Source of the DNA: Streptomyces sp. DvalAA-43
GTDB taxonomy: Bacteria; Actinomycetota; Actinomycetes; Streptomycetales; Streptomycetaceae
Direction of reading: 5' to 3'
NCBI RefSeq assembly: GCF_900091725.1
Contig: NZ_FMBW01000055.1
Span: 1-59,745, forward strand
DNA length: 59,745 bases
Shown here: positions 25,451-35,073 of the stretch, piece after piece
How positions within the stretch are numbered: the stretch's first letter is position 1
Layout of the letters: each line of letters begins with the position of its first letter
Notes under the pieces: generated by a model
The model's database searches: none
What the model was told of the DNA's origin: nothing
What the model saw: only the letters and a program-made list of their open reading frames with translations
Program-made: the position numbers and the translations under genes

Positions 25451-26232
25451 GCCGGATCCTCGAAGGGGTTGGTTGTGGCGGCGTCGATCTCGGCGACGAC
25501 GCGCATCGCGCGGTCGTAGTCGGCCTGCAGCCTGGCGTGTTCGGTTCGGCGTGTGGTCCCGAGGTTGCCGAGGAACGTCTTTGTCCGTTCGGCGTGCTCG
25601 GCCCAGATGGGCCGGTGGCAGGGGTGGTGGGTGGCCTGCGGGCAGCGGGCGGAGTCACACATCCCGACCAGTGGCCGGCCGGCGGTGGGGGTGCCGGCGA
25701 GTTTGAGGCAGAGTGCCCGGGAGGGGTCGGTGAACCAGCAGAAGTTCGCCGGGCCGATGTGCAGGGTCTTGGCGCGCTTGGTCAGCAGGTTGAGGATGTC
25801 GCGGTCACTGCGCTGGGTCTTCGGCGCGGGCGCCGTCGAGGGTTCAAGCTTCTCGTCGACGCTGGCGAAGAACTCGGTGAGGCTGCGGGCGCCGGGCCCG
25901 GTCGGCAGAACGCCCTGCTGGTAGTTTTGGAACTCGGCCAGGATCAACTCCAGGTTCCGGTCGGCTTCGTGCTTGTTGACCTCGGCGAGAAGCTCGGCCT
26001 GCGCGCCGCCGGGGCGCGATAATGGTGGAGTCGGGTATTGGAACTCTCCGAATGCCTCGGCCCCGAGGTTATCGTGGGTTGCTGTAAGCCGTAAGGGTTG
26101 TAAGGCATGCGGTTGTACGCTGGTCCCCGTCGCTGCGGTTTTCACTCCGCAGCTCAGTCGGCGAGTGCGCAGGCCCTCTGACCAGGGCGGCAAAGAGTTT
26201 CGATCGAGACTCTTCGTCAGACAGATGTCCAA
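25447..26232 (-). pseudogene. Large integrase, C-terminal fragment
   Basis: From about 26050 down, the frame matches the C-terminal accessory part of large Tn554-like recombinases: PANFCWFTDPSRALCLKLAG, GMCDSARCPQATHHPCHRP (Cys/His cluster), and a helical end NPFEDPA. The catalytic core is missing. Sequence before ~26050 (to the ATG at 26232) is out of character and marks the truncation. Coupled by ATGA to the DUF6262 gene. Confidence 0.65.
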
Positions 26233-26387
26233 ACCTGCGAGCGGGCTGCCCTCATGCCTTACAGCGCCCCATGGCCTCTGAGCTGCGCTTTTGGCTACTC
26301 AACCCCAGATAACGGACGCAGGCGGTGGCCGAGTTGAAGCAGAAGATGAGCGAGGCAGCGTAAAATCTGTCTTCGCACCGCATCGGT

Positions 26388-27287
26388 TCAGTCTGTGTCG
26401 GCCAGCCACTGGTCGATGAGCGCCTTGCCAATCGAATCGACCCGGTACGGGCCGCCGAGAGCAGCGTCCGCCAGCCGCGCGCGCAGTTCCGCGGCCGTGA
26501 ACCAGCGTGCCTCCACCACTTCCACGTTGTCCACATCGATCGCGTCGGAAAGGGCCTCGGCGCGAAACCCGATCATCACCCCGGCCGGGAACGGCCACCC
26601 CTGGGAACCCTGGTAGGTCACCGCACCCACGGTGACGCCGGCTTCCTCCCGCACCTCGCGGCGCACCGTGTCCTCGAAGCTCTCGCCGATCTCGACGAAC
26701 CCGGCTAGGGTGCTGAAGCGGTTCGGGCCGGATGCCGCATGGCGGCCGAGCAGGCAGCGCCGGGGCGTGCCCGGAAGTTCGACTAGCACGATCACGGCCG
26801 GTTCGATCCGCGGGAACAGCAGCTTCCCACAGTTCTGGCAGGTCCGCAGGTGGCCACCATTGCAGGACCGGGCCGGGCCCCCGCAGGCGCCACAAAACCG
26901 CTGATTGCGGTTCCAGTGCAGAATTCCCCGCGCGTACGCCAGCAGACCCGCTTCGTCCGGCGTGATGGTGGGAACCATCGCCCGCACGTCCAGCATCCTG
27001 TCCGCGCCGGCCAGCTCGACGGCGCTCTCCCGTTCGAGCCCGGACACATCAGCCGCGAACACCGCCCTCTCGCCTTCGAGGCCGAGCAGCACCCGGTCGC
27101 CGGCCGCGACGAGGATGTCCCTCGCCTGGGCCAAGGGCAGCCGCAACGGCGTTTTGTTTCGCACCAGGCACTGGTCCTGCCACAGGGGAATGACCTGGGT
27201 ACTGGCCCTGGTCAGCAGTGCCTCGATCCAGTCCGAGTCTCCCCGCCGATCAACGACACGGTCGAGCCCCAACCCGCTGTAGTACAC
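26388..27287 (-). CDS. nudC: NAD(H) pyrophosphatase / RNA deNADding Nudix hydrolase
   Basis: GTG at 27287 (VYYSGLGLD) with a strong GGAGGAGC site; about 299 residues. The N-terminal domain is NudC-like. The zinc ribbon is FCGACGG ... CQNCGK (four Cys). The Nudix box follows GX5EX7REUXEEXGU, starting at GFVEIGE, and the SQGWPFP motif is the NAD-specific SQPWPFP signature with Gly in place of Pro. NudC cleaves NADH to NMNH plus AMP and removes NAD caps from RNA. Complete and probably functional. No partner genes nearby. Confidence 0.9.
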   Translation of the reverse strand: MYYSGLGLDRVVDRRGDSDWIEALLTRASTQVIPLWQDQCLVRNKTPLRLPLAQARDILVAAGDRVLLGLEGERAVFAADVSGLERESAVELAGADRMLDVRAMVPTITPDEAGLLAYARGILHWNRNQRFCGACGGPARSCNGGHLRTCQNCGKLLFPRIEPAVIVLVELPGTPRRCLLGRHAASGPNRFSTLAGFVEIGESFEDTVRREVREEAGVTVGAVTYQGSQGWPFPAGVMIGFRAEALSDAIDVDNVEVVEARWFTAAELRARLADAALGGPYRVDSIGKALIDQWLADTD

Positions 27288-27438
27288 CGCTCCTCCTGGA
27301 TCACAGTGTCTGCCTGTCCTCGACACTAGCGGATACGTCCGCCGACACCCTCCGCAGCTAGAACTTGCCTAGCATGCCTTACCGGATCAGATCTGGGATG
27401 AACTGGCTCGATGGCTTGACAACACTAGATAACCACCG

Positions 27439-28008
27439 TCACATCCCGCGGTCAGGTCCGTGCCAGGGAACGGGGCGATCGTCCGGACTCATGGGCAGGT
27501 GTTCGAGATTGACCGGACCGGGGTAGAAATGCGTTCCATTGGGATGGATGACTTCCTCGCCAATGAGGTGCCGGTAGAGCCACTCGGCGAAGCTCATGGC
27601 ATGCTCCCAGTACCCGCCTTCGTCCCGGTCGTGTACCACCACGCTCCAGTCGGGCGTCCGTGGGCTGCGGCTGAGGAAGACGTGGAAGCCGAAGTCGGTC
27701 GACAAGGCAGGAATCAGAACTCCGCCAGCACCGGTCTCCGGGTGCGGAAGGCCGTCCCAGTCGGCATCGCGGAAGGCTTGCTCGGTCTCCCGGATGTCCT
27801 TGAGAAGGTTCCAACGTGTGGTCGCTGGGTGCTTGAAATAGAGGTGGCTGTTGACCGTGATCGGCGCGTACTCGTCGATGAACTCCTTGTAGTCGCTGGG
27901 GAGTTCTGTGCCGACCTCCGACTCAAGACGCGCCCAGCTTTCGGGATCGGCGAAGCGTCGGCCTCCCGGCCCAAGCATCGTGAAGACGGCAGACAGATGG
28001 TCGGTCAT
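27439..28008 (-). CDS. SMI1/KNR4 (SUKH) family protein
   Basis: ATG at 28008 (MTDHLSAVF) with GAGAGG upstream; about 189 residues. ESWARLESEVGTELPSDYKE followed by FIDEYAP is the hallmark N-terminal motif of SUKH domains, and the later FAEWLYRHLIGEEV helix fits. In bacteria these are commonly immunity proteins to polymorphic toxins; no toxin gene is next to it, so here it is solitary. Cytoplasmic. Confidence 0.8.
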   Translation of the reverse strand: MTDHLSAVFTMLGPGGRRFADPESWARLESEVGTELPSDYKEFIDEYAPITVNSHLYFKHPATTRWNLLKDIRETEQAFRDADWDGLPHPETGAGGVLIPALSTDFGFHVFLSRSPRTPDWSVVVHDRDEGGYWEHAMSFAEWLYRHLIGEEVIHPNGTHFYPGPVNLEHLPMSPDDRPVPWHGPDRGM

Positions 28009-28060
28009 GGGTTGCACCTCTCGTTCGGTGTAGGAATCGCGGCAAGATCAACGTGGCTCT

Positions 28061-30547
28061 TCACGTCGTTAGCCCCGGAGGGATTGTTGTTCTTGGGTGC
28101 TGGCCATCGGGAACCTCGTTGGTCTGGGCTTCGCCCGCCGGAGTGGGGGCACGGCGGCTGACCTCGGCGGCGTAGGCGGCCCAGTCGCCGGCCGATGCCT
28201 TCTGCCACTGGACGGCGACCTGGATGTGGACGCCCAGCATCCGGGCAAGGATGGCGGCGGGGACCTCGGTGGCGAGGGTGAACAGGGCGGTGGAGCGGTC
28301 CTGGCGCGGCTGGAGGCCGATCTTCTGGAGGCGGAGGCCGAGCCGGTCGTCACCGATGGGCTGTCCGGGACGGCCGCCGGGGAATAGCCACGGCGCGTCG
28401 TCGGGGGCGCCGATCCTGGCCTTGCCGCGCCGGGTGGCGATGAGGTCGCGCACCAGGCCGGCCAGCGGTTCGGGGAGGACGACAGGTGAGGTGCCGAACG
28501 TGATCCCGACCTTGTCGTTGTCGAGGTGGACGTCGTCGACCGTCAGGCGGCTGATGGTGGCGATCTGCTGGGCATAGAGGACCAGCAGCAGGCCGGCGAC
28601 TCGATCCGAGGTCGCCAGCGTGTCGTCGTGCAGGAGGCGCCTGGCGTCGGCCCAGCGCTTCTCGCTGTCGATCGTCCCGCAGGGTCCTGTCCAGCGCACG
28701 GTGCCGTAGGTGAGTCCCTTGGCATGCCGGTGCTGGACGGACCACCGGACGAAGTGGCTGGTCTCGTCCCGGTAGGTGGCCTTGGGGTCGGCAATCCATC
28801 GCTCCAGGTCAACCTGGGTGCACGTGCCCAGCGTGAGAGCGCTGTCGGACAGCCAGTCGAGGAAGTTCGCTGCTGCGGTGACGTGGCAGCGTACGTTCAG
28901 CGCCTGCAGGTGCGTGGTGTGCTCCTGGCCGAGGCGTCGCCGGAGTCGACGTAGGTGGTGCCAGACCGCGTAGCCGTGCAGGATCCGGCGCTCGGTGAGA
29001 TCGGTGCGTGCTTGGAGCGCCGAGGTGATCCACTGGTGCAGGGCGACCAGCCGCTCGTCGCGAGGCGGCAAGGCGCCGGTGGCGACCAGGACGCTGCGGA
29101 GATGTGCGAGGACCTTGCTCGCGGGCAACTCGTCGAGCGTGTCGTGGGTGACGGGCCGTTCGTCACGGCCTATCTGCCGGAGCAGGCCGCCGACCTTCGA
29201 GCCCGATAGCCAGAACATGGTGCTTGTGGGGCGTTCGGCTCCGGACAGTGCCTTGTAGAGAGGGACGAGGTCCTGCCGGATCGTGCCCGTGTTGCCGGCC
29301 AGGAGGTCGCGTACTTGCCGGTCGAGCGCGCATCGCTGGCAGGGACGGGTGCTGAGCTGCCAGGTGGTGCGGCAGACGGGGCAGCGGCCCCAGTAGTCCG
29401 GGTCCGGGTTGGTGCACTTCGCGCACAGGGGTGCATCCCACGTGCCGCTGCGGACGTGGTCGACGGCTCCACAGCCACTGCAGGGCGCCCACCGCAACTG
29501 GCACCGGTTGCACCAGGGTTCGCCCGTGGCACGGGAGATCTCACAGACTCCTGTCCGTCCGCAGATGCCGCACTGGGCGGCGGTCCTGGGCCGGCAGTTG
29601 GCGCAACGTGGTCCGTCGGGAAGCCGAGCGGCGACCTTCTGGCGGCGCCCGCAGTCGCGGCATTCCTCCAGGTTGACGGGGTCACTGACCAGGCAGTTGG
29701 GACACAGCGGCCGCCCCTCGGCGTCGCGGGCAGCGGGCTCGCGGACGGAGCCGCAGCGGGTGCAGGGCACAGCCGCGTTGCGGGCGAAGCAGTTGCGGCA
29801 GACCCGTTTGCCGTCGAGCACCTTCGACAGGGACTTGACCTCATGGCAGCGGTAGCAGGCCGGATTGACGACCCTGGTGGCTCCGGCCTGGACGAGTGCG
29901 TCGATGAACCGTAGGACGGCGGGGGTTGGGGCGTCGTAGCCAGCACCGGTCAGCAGGTCGGGTTGGGCGGTGATCGCCCAGGCCAGGCGGCGCTGGCCGG
30001 CCTTTCGGACGGTGGCGCGGTCGAGCGCTGCTTGAACGGCGCCCGCGTCGAGCGTGGGATCGACCGTGGTGATGAGGCCGGCGAGCATGGCGAATGGATC
30101 GCCGTCCGTATCGGGGCATTTCGCGCACCGGGGGTTGCCGTGGCGGTCGCGGCTGACGACGCGCCGCTGCTGGTGGCAGCCCGCGCAGTCGGCGGCCTTG
30201 TCGAAGCAGGGCGAGCAGCCCCATCGGCCGCCGCTGCGGCTGCCGACGTAGGGGCGTGCGCGGCCGCACTCACCGCAGCGGGGAAGGGCGATGTCCTGTG
30301 CGCCGGCTTCGTGAAGGGCCATCAGCAGTCGTGCGACGCAGAACGGTGCCGGAGGTCGTCCGGTCCGCAGCAGTGACGGATCCTCGTGCAGGGCCTGGGC
30401 GAGGCGCCGGCGACCAGCCCGCTCGCGCATGACCGTGCAGACGATCTCGCGGATGCGGTCGGCTTCCAGGTGCCGTTCGACGTTGCCGACCAGGCGCACG
30501 ACCAGGCCGACCGGGTCGGCCAGCACCTCTTCCGAGAGCCCGTTCAC
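28061..30547 (-). CDS. Zinc-finger protein with degenerate tyrosine-recombinase fold
   Basis: 828 residues. The N-terminal half contains about nine CxxC pairs between residues ~90 and 420 (CGECG, CSPCF, CAGC, CRDCG, CGICG, CSGCG and others), a row of zinc ribbons. The C-terminal ~350 residues follow the core-binding plus catalytic layout of tyrosine recombinases (LYAQQIATISRLTVDDVHLD; LATEVPAAILARMLGVH), but the Arg, HxxR and Tyr positions are not convincingly kept. It is therefore probably an auxiliary DNA-binding partner. Its start overlaps the XRE stop (ATGA). Third gene of the recombinase module. Confidence 0.75.
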   Translation of the reverse strand: MNGLSEEVLADPVGLVVRLVGNVERHLEADRIREIVCTVMRERAGRRRLAQALHEDPSLLRTGRPPAPFCVARLLMALHEAGAQDIALPRCGECGRARPYVGSRSGGRWGCSPCFDKAADCAGCHQQRRVVSRDRHGNPRCAKCPDTDGDPFAMLAGLITTVDPTLDAGAVQAALDRATVRKAGQRRLAWAITAQPDLLTGAGYDAPTPAVLRFIDALVQAGATRVVNPACYRCHEVKSLSKVLDGKRVCRNCFARNAAVPCTRCGSVREPAARDAEGRPLCPNCLVSDPVNLEECRDCGRRQKVAARLPDGPRCANCRPRTAAQCGICGRTGVCEISRATGEPWCNRCQLRWAPCSGCGAVDHVRSGTWDAPLCAKCTNPDPDYWGRCPVCRTTWQLSTRPCQRCALDRQVRDLLAGNTGTIRQDLVPLYKALSGAERPTSTMFWLSGSKVGGLLRQIGRDERPVTHDTLDELPASKVLAHLRSVLVATGALPPRDERLVALHQWITSALQARTDLTERRILHGYAVWHHLRRLRRRLGQEHTTHLQALNVRCHVTAAANFLDWLSDSALTLGTCTQVDLERWIADPKATYRDETSHFVRWSVQHRHAKGLTYGTVRWTGPCGTIDSEKRWADARRLLHDDTLATSDRVAGLLLVLYAQQIATISRLTVDDVHLDNDKVGITFGTSPVVLPEPLAGLVRDLIATRRGKARIGAPDDAPWLFPGGRPGQPIGDDRLGLRLQKIGLQPRQDRSTALFTLATEVPAAILARMLGVHIQVAVQWQKASAGDWAAYAAEVSRRAPTPAGEAQTNEVPDGQHPRTTIPPGLTT

Positions 30548-30888
30548 CGGTCCACCGGTGCGATCCGTGCCCGCTTGGGCCGCAGGCCGCCGATGCCCTC
30601 GGCCGTCGTTCCGCCCGCGGCCGCCTTCTTCGGCCTCTGCGCGGCGCTGGCTGCGGCAACGGGTTCGATCAGGTCGTCCATCGTGCAGTCCAGGATGTCC
30701 AGCAGGGCCATGAGGATCTTCAGACTGAGCCGCTCGGGGCGTTCGACGACGAGCCGGTAGACCTGGCTGGAGGACAGGGTGATGCCGCGTTCGGCCAGCG
30801 GCGGCAGCAGGTCCGTGGTGGAGAACATTCCGCGGTCCGCCATCAGGTGACGCAGGTGCCAGCGGTAGTCGAGCTTGGCGGCCATCAT
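30544..30888 (-). CDS. XRE-type helix-turn-helix protein
   Basis: 114 residues. GMFSTTDLLPPLAERGITLS, then SSQVYRLVVERPERLSLKIL, is a Cro/cI-type HTH, followed by LDILDCTMDDLIEP, the standard last helix. The C-terminal 35 residues are basic and Ala-rich. It overlaps both neighbours by 4 bp, so it is made in fixed ratio with the two recombinase-like proteins. Probably a repressor or DNA-end-binding factor of the module. Confidence 0.8.
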   Translation of the reverse strand: MMAAKLDYRWHLRHLMADRGMFSTTDLLPPLAERGITLSSSQVYRLVVERPERLSLKILMALLDILDCTMDDLIEPVAAASAAQRPKKAAAGGTTAEGIGGLRPKRARIAPVDR

Positions 30889-32006
30889 CGGTCCTTCCTG
30901 GTCGGCGCCTCGTCGAACGCCGGGTTCAGTGCCTTGCTCAGAGCAGTGTTCATGAAGTCGTCGCTGACGTGGGTGTAGATGGCGGTGGAGCTATCGCACT
31001 CGTGACCGACCTGCTCCTGGATGAACCGCCGATCCACCCCATCCTCAGTCAGATGCGTGACGTAGGAATGTCTCAGCGAGTGGACGACCAATGCCTCGGG
31101 GAGCTTGAGCGCCGCGCGGTAGGCGACGAACCGGGCGTTGATCTCCGACGGCTTGACCCGCCCGCCCCGCTCGGTCACCCACAGCGCTGGGTGGTCCTCG
31201 CAGCCGAACTGCGGGCGGACGTTCTCCACGTAGTCCTGGACGGCGTCCACCGCCCAGTCCATGACCGACAGCACGTTCCGGCGCCGCGGCGGCTGCCCCT
31301 TCTTCGCCTTGCCGTAACGCACGTTCAGCGTGCCGTACCGTCCGAACTGACGGGCTTTCGGATTGCGGCCGAAGTCGGCCAGATCCAGCTTCGAGGTTTC
31401 CGTGCGCCGCAGTCCCCAGCCGTAGATGACCTTGAACAAGGTGGCGTCCCGGTAGGCGGCGAGGGCGCCCTTGCGCTTGGACCGCACCGCCCGATCGACC
31501 TGGTCGTCGGCGTAGTCGAGGAACCGCTGGAGCTCCTCGCGGGTGAACGGCCGGGCCTCCGGGTCGCCCTCGTAGTCGTTGAGGTGGGCGATGGTGTTCC
31601 ACTCGTGGCAGATCGCCACCGGGTGGGTACCGAAGGCGTCCTCGCAGGCGACCGCCCAGCCGTAGCGGCCGTCGATGAGGAACTCGGTGAACTGCCGCAC
31701 GTCGCCCTGGTAGCTGCGGATCGTGGACGGCGCCAGGTGCCGCTCACCCGTCAGCGAGGCCGACCACTCGTCCATGTGGCCCGGCAACCACGACCACGGG
31801 TACTCGTTGGTGAACTCCTGGAAGCGGCGAATCAGCCGCTCCCGCCCGGCGATCGTGTCTTCCTTCAGGCCCCGGGACATCTGCTGGGCCCGCCAGCCGC
31901 GCAGCATCGCGTCGACCATCGCGTCCTCCGGACACAGCTGGATCACCCCCGAGACCAGCTCCAGATGAGCCGCCCCAGCCAGGGCCACCTTCCGTTCTTG
32001 CGCCAC
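30885..32006 (-). CDS. Tyrosine site-specific recombinase
   Basis: 373 residues. N-terminal SAM-like DNA-binding domain (APSTIRSYQGDVRQFTEFLI) and a complete catalytic set: Arg in GWGLRRTETS, HSLRHSYVTHL (HxxR), GHE (His/Trp position), and Tyr in AIYTHVSDDF. It should cleave and join DNA through a 3'-phosphotyrosine link. Its end overlaps the XRE start. 65 bp downstream of the frameshifted recombinase. Confidence 0.9.
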   Translation of the reverse strand: MAQERKVALAGAAHLELVSGVIQLCPEDAMVDAMLRGWRAQQMSRGLKEDTIAGRERLIRRFQEFTNEYPWSWLPGHMDEWSASLTGERHLAPSTIRSYQGDVRQFTEFLIDGRYGWAVACEDAFGTHPVAICHEWNTIAHLNDYEGDPEARPFTREELQRFLDYADDQVDRAVRSKRKGALAAYRDATLFKVIYGWGLRRTETSKLDLADFGRNPKARQFGRYGTLNVRYGKAKKGQPPRRRNVLSVMDWAVDAVQDYVENVRPQFGCEDHPALWVTERGGRVKPSEINARFVAYRAALKLPEALVVHSLRHSYVTHLTEDGVDRRFIQEQVGHECDSSTAIYTHVSDDFMNTALSKALNPAFDEAPTRKDR

Positions 32007-32071
32007 TCCAGACCATCCCTTCTGGAGGGCAGATCTTGCATCAGACGGGATGTGCCTGGCAAACTGCCTGT

Positions 32072-34196
32072 TCAGAAGGCCAGTTCGTAGTAGCGTTGGG
32101 GTCCGTCAGGCCGTCGCCGTGAACAGGTGACCTGCGACTTCGCGCCCGTCTGATGCAATTCCCGAGCCTTCACGTAGCCGCGTGTGGTCTGGATGTTCAG
32201 GTGCCCGAGCAGTGCGGCGCCGATGTGGATGGGCACTCCGTTGTTGACGAGGTCGGTGGCGAACAGTCTGCGGAAGTCGTGGGCTGTGAAGTGAACGTCG
32301 TGGAAGCGGTGGTCGGAGGCTTCGAGGGTCTTGCACGCCTTCTTGAGGAGTTTGTTCACGACGGTTGCGCTGATGCAGCCGCTGGCGTGGTTCATCGAGC
32401 GCTGGAACAGGAACGGCAGGGGCTCGCTCATGATCTTCTCGTGGCCGTCCCAGCGGCGCAGAACGCGGACGGGTTTGCCGTTGGCCGTCAGCCGCCGAAG
32501 GATCTCGGCGATCGCGTGGAAGAGCTCGGCGGACATCGGGATGACGCGCTCCCGGTCGTTCTTCGACGGGGCTACGACCAGCAGCCCGATCAGCTCGCCG
32601 TTCGGCCGCTGATACTGGCGGATGCTCAGGTGGGTGAGTTCCATGAGCTCCTCGATCCTGACCCCGGTGAGGCGAAGGACATGGACGATGGCCCAGGTCC
32701 AGAACGCCTCGTCTTCTCGCAATCCCGCGTTGACCGCCTCGCCGGTCTCAGCGTCGTGGCAGCGCAGTGGTGCCTCTCCGTCCCAGAGGGTGTGCTGCTG
32801 GTCGTGACGAGTCCAGGGCCGGCGGTAACGGCGGCCGTCGCACGTGAACTCCTCACCCGGCTGCACCTCCTTCACTCTTGTCAGCAGCTTTCGGGCGGAG
32901 ACCAGATCCGCGTCAACGTGCTCGACAAGTACAGCAAGGAGAGGCTGGAGCGTCCGGACCCGGGCGTGTACCAGTTCGGTGCGCTTCCTGGCTCGCGCAC
33001 CGTAGCCGCGGGTGAGGGTATGCGGAACGGGGTTAGGAGCCGCCCACATTCCCCAGCGTTCCGGCTCGGCCACGGCCCAGGCGGACAGGTCCAGGTAGAA
33101 CGCCTTGACCGAGAGGATGAGATTGTCGAGGTCACGGCGTGGTGTCCCGTCGGCTTTGACCGAGGTCCGCCGTAGCCACTCCTGGAACGTCTCGGCGCTG
33201 AGATGCAGGTCGGGCTGGGCGGGGTTGATCACTTCGATCTGTTTCCAGAACGTGCCGGCCAGTCGGCGTGCCAGACTTCTTGGCTGAGGAGAAGTCCATG
33301 CCGTCGGCGACCCGGACGTGCATGTAGTCGACCAGGAGTTTCTCGACCGTCTTGTTACCGAGATTTTGTCTGCGTACCACTTCGCCCACGTCGCGGTGGT
33401 GGCCGTTCATCGCCCGGATCACCGAGTTCGGAGTCATGGCGGGGAAGTGCCCGACGACGCACAACACCTCCCACAAGACCTTGCCGCCATAGAGGCCACC
33501 CTCATACTCGTTCGGGCTGAGGCGCCGCCATTCCCAGGCGTAGTGCAGCAGGGCCTCCGGTGTGAGATCGGCTGCCGGAATCTGCTGGCTGACCAGCACC
33601 GACGCCAGGTCCTCGTAGGCGCGTTGGCGTGTTCTTCCGCTGTATCCCGTCTCGGCGATGCCGCGGCAGAACAGTTCCAGGAGAGGGTCCTGCTGGCAGC
33701 GGAGGAAGACCTGCGCGAAGTTCTGCAGCATGGTCCTTCTGATCGCGGCCAGCGACGGCTGGACCGCCCGGAAGGCGATCAGGAACGTCACCCCCTGGGT
33801 GAGGGTTCCGCCCCCCGGCTGGTCCTGCGCGTAGTCGGAGATGGTGTTCGCGGTCGATTCGTCGTCCAGGCCGGTCGCGAGCCAGCGCTCGTTCCACGTC
33901 TCGCCCGGGAACGCGGAGAGGAACTCCCCGATCAGCCTGATGGAGTTCCGCATCTTCGAGCGGTTGCCCGAGGATTCCTCGCGCGCGTACTCGCCCACCA
34001 CGTCAACCAGCGCCTCGATGGACGCGCGGCTCAGGTCGCCCAGCGGGTTGGGCAGGTTCGGCTCGGCGGGACGCCCCTCGACCGAGCCGGCGTTCCGCGT
34101 GAACTTGCCTCCAGCTTCGCCGTCGGCCAGGGGCGTTCGCCGTGTACGGCTGGTCGTCGCGGACAGAGACCTAGTGCTGCGACCGGCAACGTTCAC
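32072..34196 (-). pseudogene. Large tyrosine recombinase, frameshifted
   Basis: The frame from 34196 encodes ~300 residues of N-terminal helical domain (YSGRTRQRAYEDLASVLVSQ; LLVDYMHVRVADGMDFSS). A frameshift lies at about 33276 (AAGAAGTCTGG). The other frame continues RLAGTFWKQIEVINPAQPDL and carries a complete catalytic domain: GVRIEEL, HDFRRLFATDL, LGHLN and Tyr in TTRGYVK. Repaired, it would be ~690 residues. One base is extra or two are missing, so inactivation is recent or a sequencing error. It heads the recombinase module. Confidence 0.75.
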
Positions 34197-34248
34197 CGGT
34201 TTGCCATGGGTGATCGGAAAGTTAGGCAGGGCGGAGCCGATATCTGGG

Positions 34249-35031
34249 CTACTGCGCTGAGGGAGCGCGCTGTGCGGTGAGCACGGGCTGGTAGTACCCG
34301 CTGGAGGCCGGACTGTGCCAGGCGATTTTGGTGAAGCCGGCTTCAGTCACGAACTCTGTCAGCTGCGGGGGCGTCAGCGCCCAGTGGGTGGTCCGGCGGA
34401 CTCGGACCTGCCAGGTGTTCTTTGCGGGGATGAGCTGGAAGTGCTCCAGGTCGTAGCGTTCGCCGTCTTCGTGCCAGTGCCACAGCTGGAAGGTGATCGC
34501 TTGGCCGTCGCGTGTTTGCGAGACCTGGGGAGGTGTCGACGTGGGTCTGGTCTGGCGCGTCTCGTTATAGGACCGGACGGTGATCACCAGCAGTCCGTCG
34601 TCTCGGAGTACTCGTCTCATGCCGAGGAGTGCCGTCCGGAGATCTTGCCCGGAGAGTAGGTGCGTGAGCGAGTTGTCCGCGCAGAGGACGACGTCGAATG
34701 ACGTCTCCCTGAAAGGCAGTTGGCGCATGTCAGCCGCAGCTGCCGGAAGCCGGCTGCCCCGGGCCGTCGCCTCGGCGGCGGCGCGCGCGGCGGCGACCGG
34801 GCTCACGTCGCTGCCGACGACTTGGTGCCCGGCCCGGGCCAGCCCGATGGCCTGGGTGCCGATCCCGCACGAGCAGTCCAGGACGGTGTGTGGTCCCGCG
34901 CCGAGAGATTGGCGAACGAGCCCGCCCAATACCTCGGCCTGGTAGGCCATGCTTGCGTCCCAGTCCCGGAACATCAGGTGGTAGTCGTGGGCCAAATCGT
35001 CGTAGAAATCCCGCACGGAGAGCTCGGACAT
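34249..35031 (-). CDS. Class I SAM-dependent methyltransferase
   Basis: ATG at 35031 (MSELSVRDFYDDLA) with GGTGGG upstream; 260 residues. VLDCSCGIGTQAIGLARAGH is motif I, VVGSDVSPVAA motif II and FDVVLCADNSLTHLL motif IV. The opening YDDLAHDYHLMFRDWDAS resembles glycine/sarcosine-type N-methyltransferases, but the substrate is not determined. It lies between the recombinase module and an IS630 remnant, on the same strand as both, and is probably cargo. Confidence 0.8.
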   Translation of the reverse strand: MSELSVRDFYDDLAHDYHLMFRDWDASMAYQAEVLGGLVRQSLGAGPHTVLDCSCGIGTQAIGLARAGHQVVGSDVSPVAAARAAAEATARGSRLPAAAADMRQLPFRETSFDVVLCADNSLTHLLSGQDLRTALLGMRRVLRDDGLLVITVRSYNETRQTRPTSTPPQVSQTRDGQAITFQLWHWHEDGERYDLEHFQLIPAKNTWQVRVRRTTHWALTPPQLTEFVTEAGFTKIAWHSPASSGYYQPVLTAQRAPSAQ

Positions 35032-35073
35032 GTATCCCACCGTAGTGCGTGGTCGCCGGGGAGTGCGGGCAGT

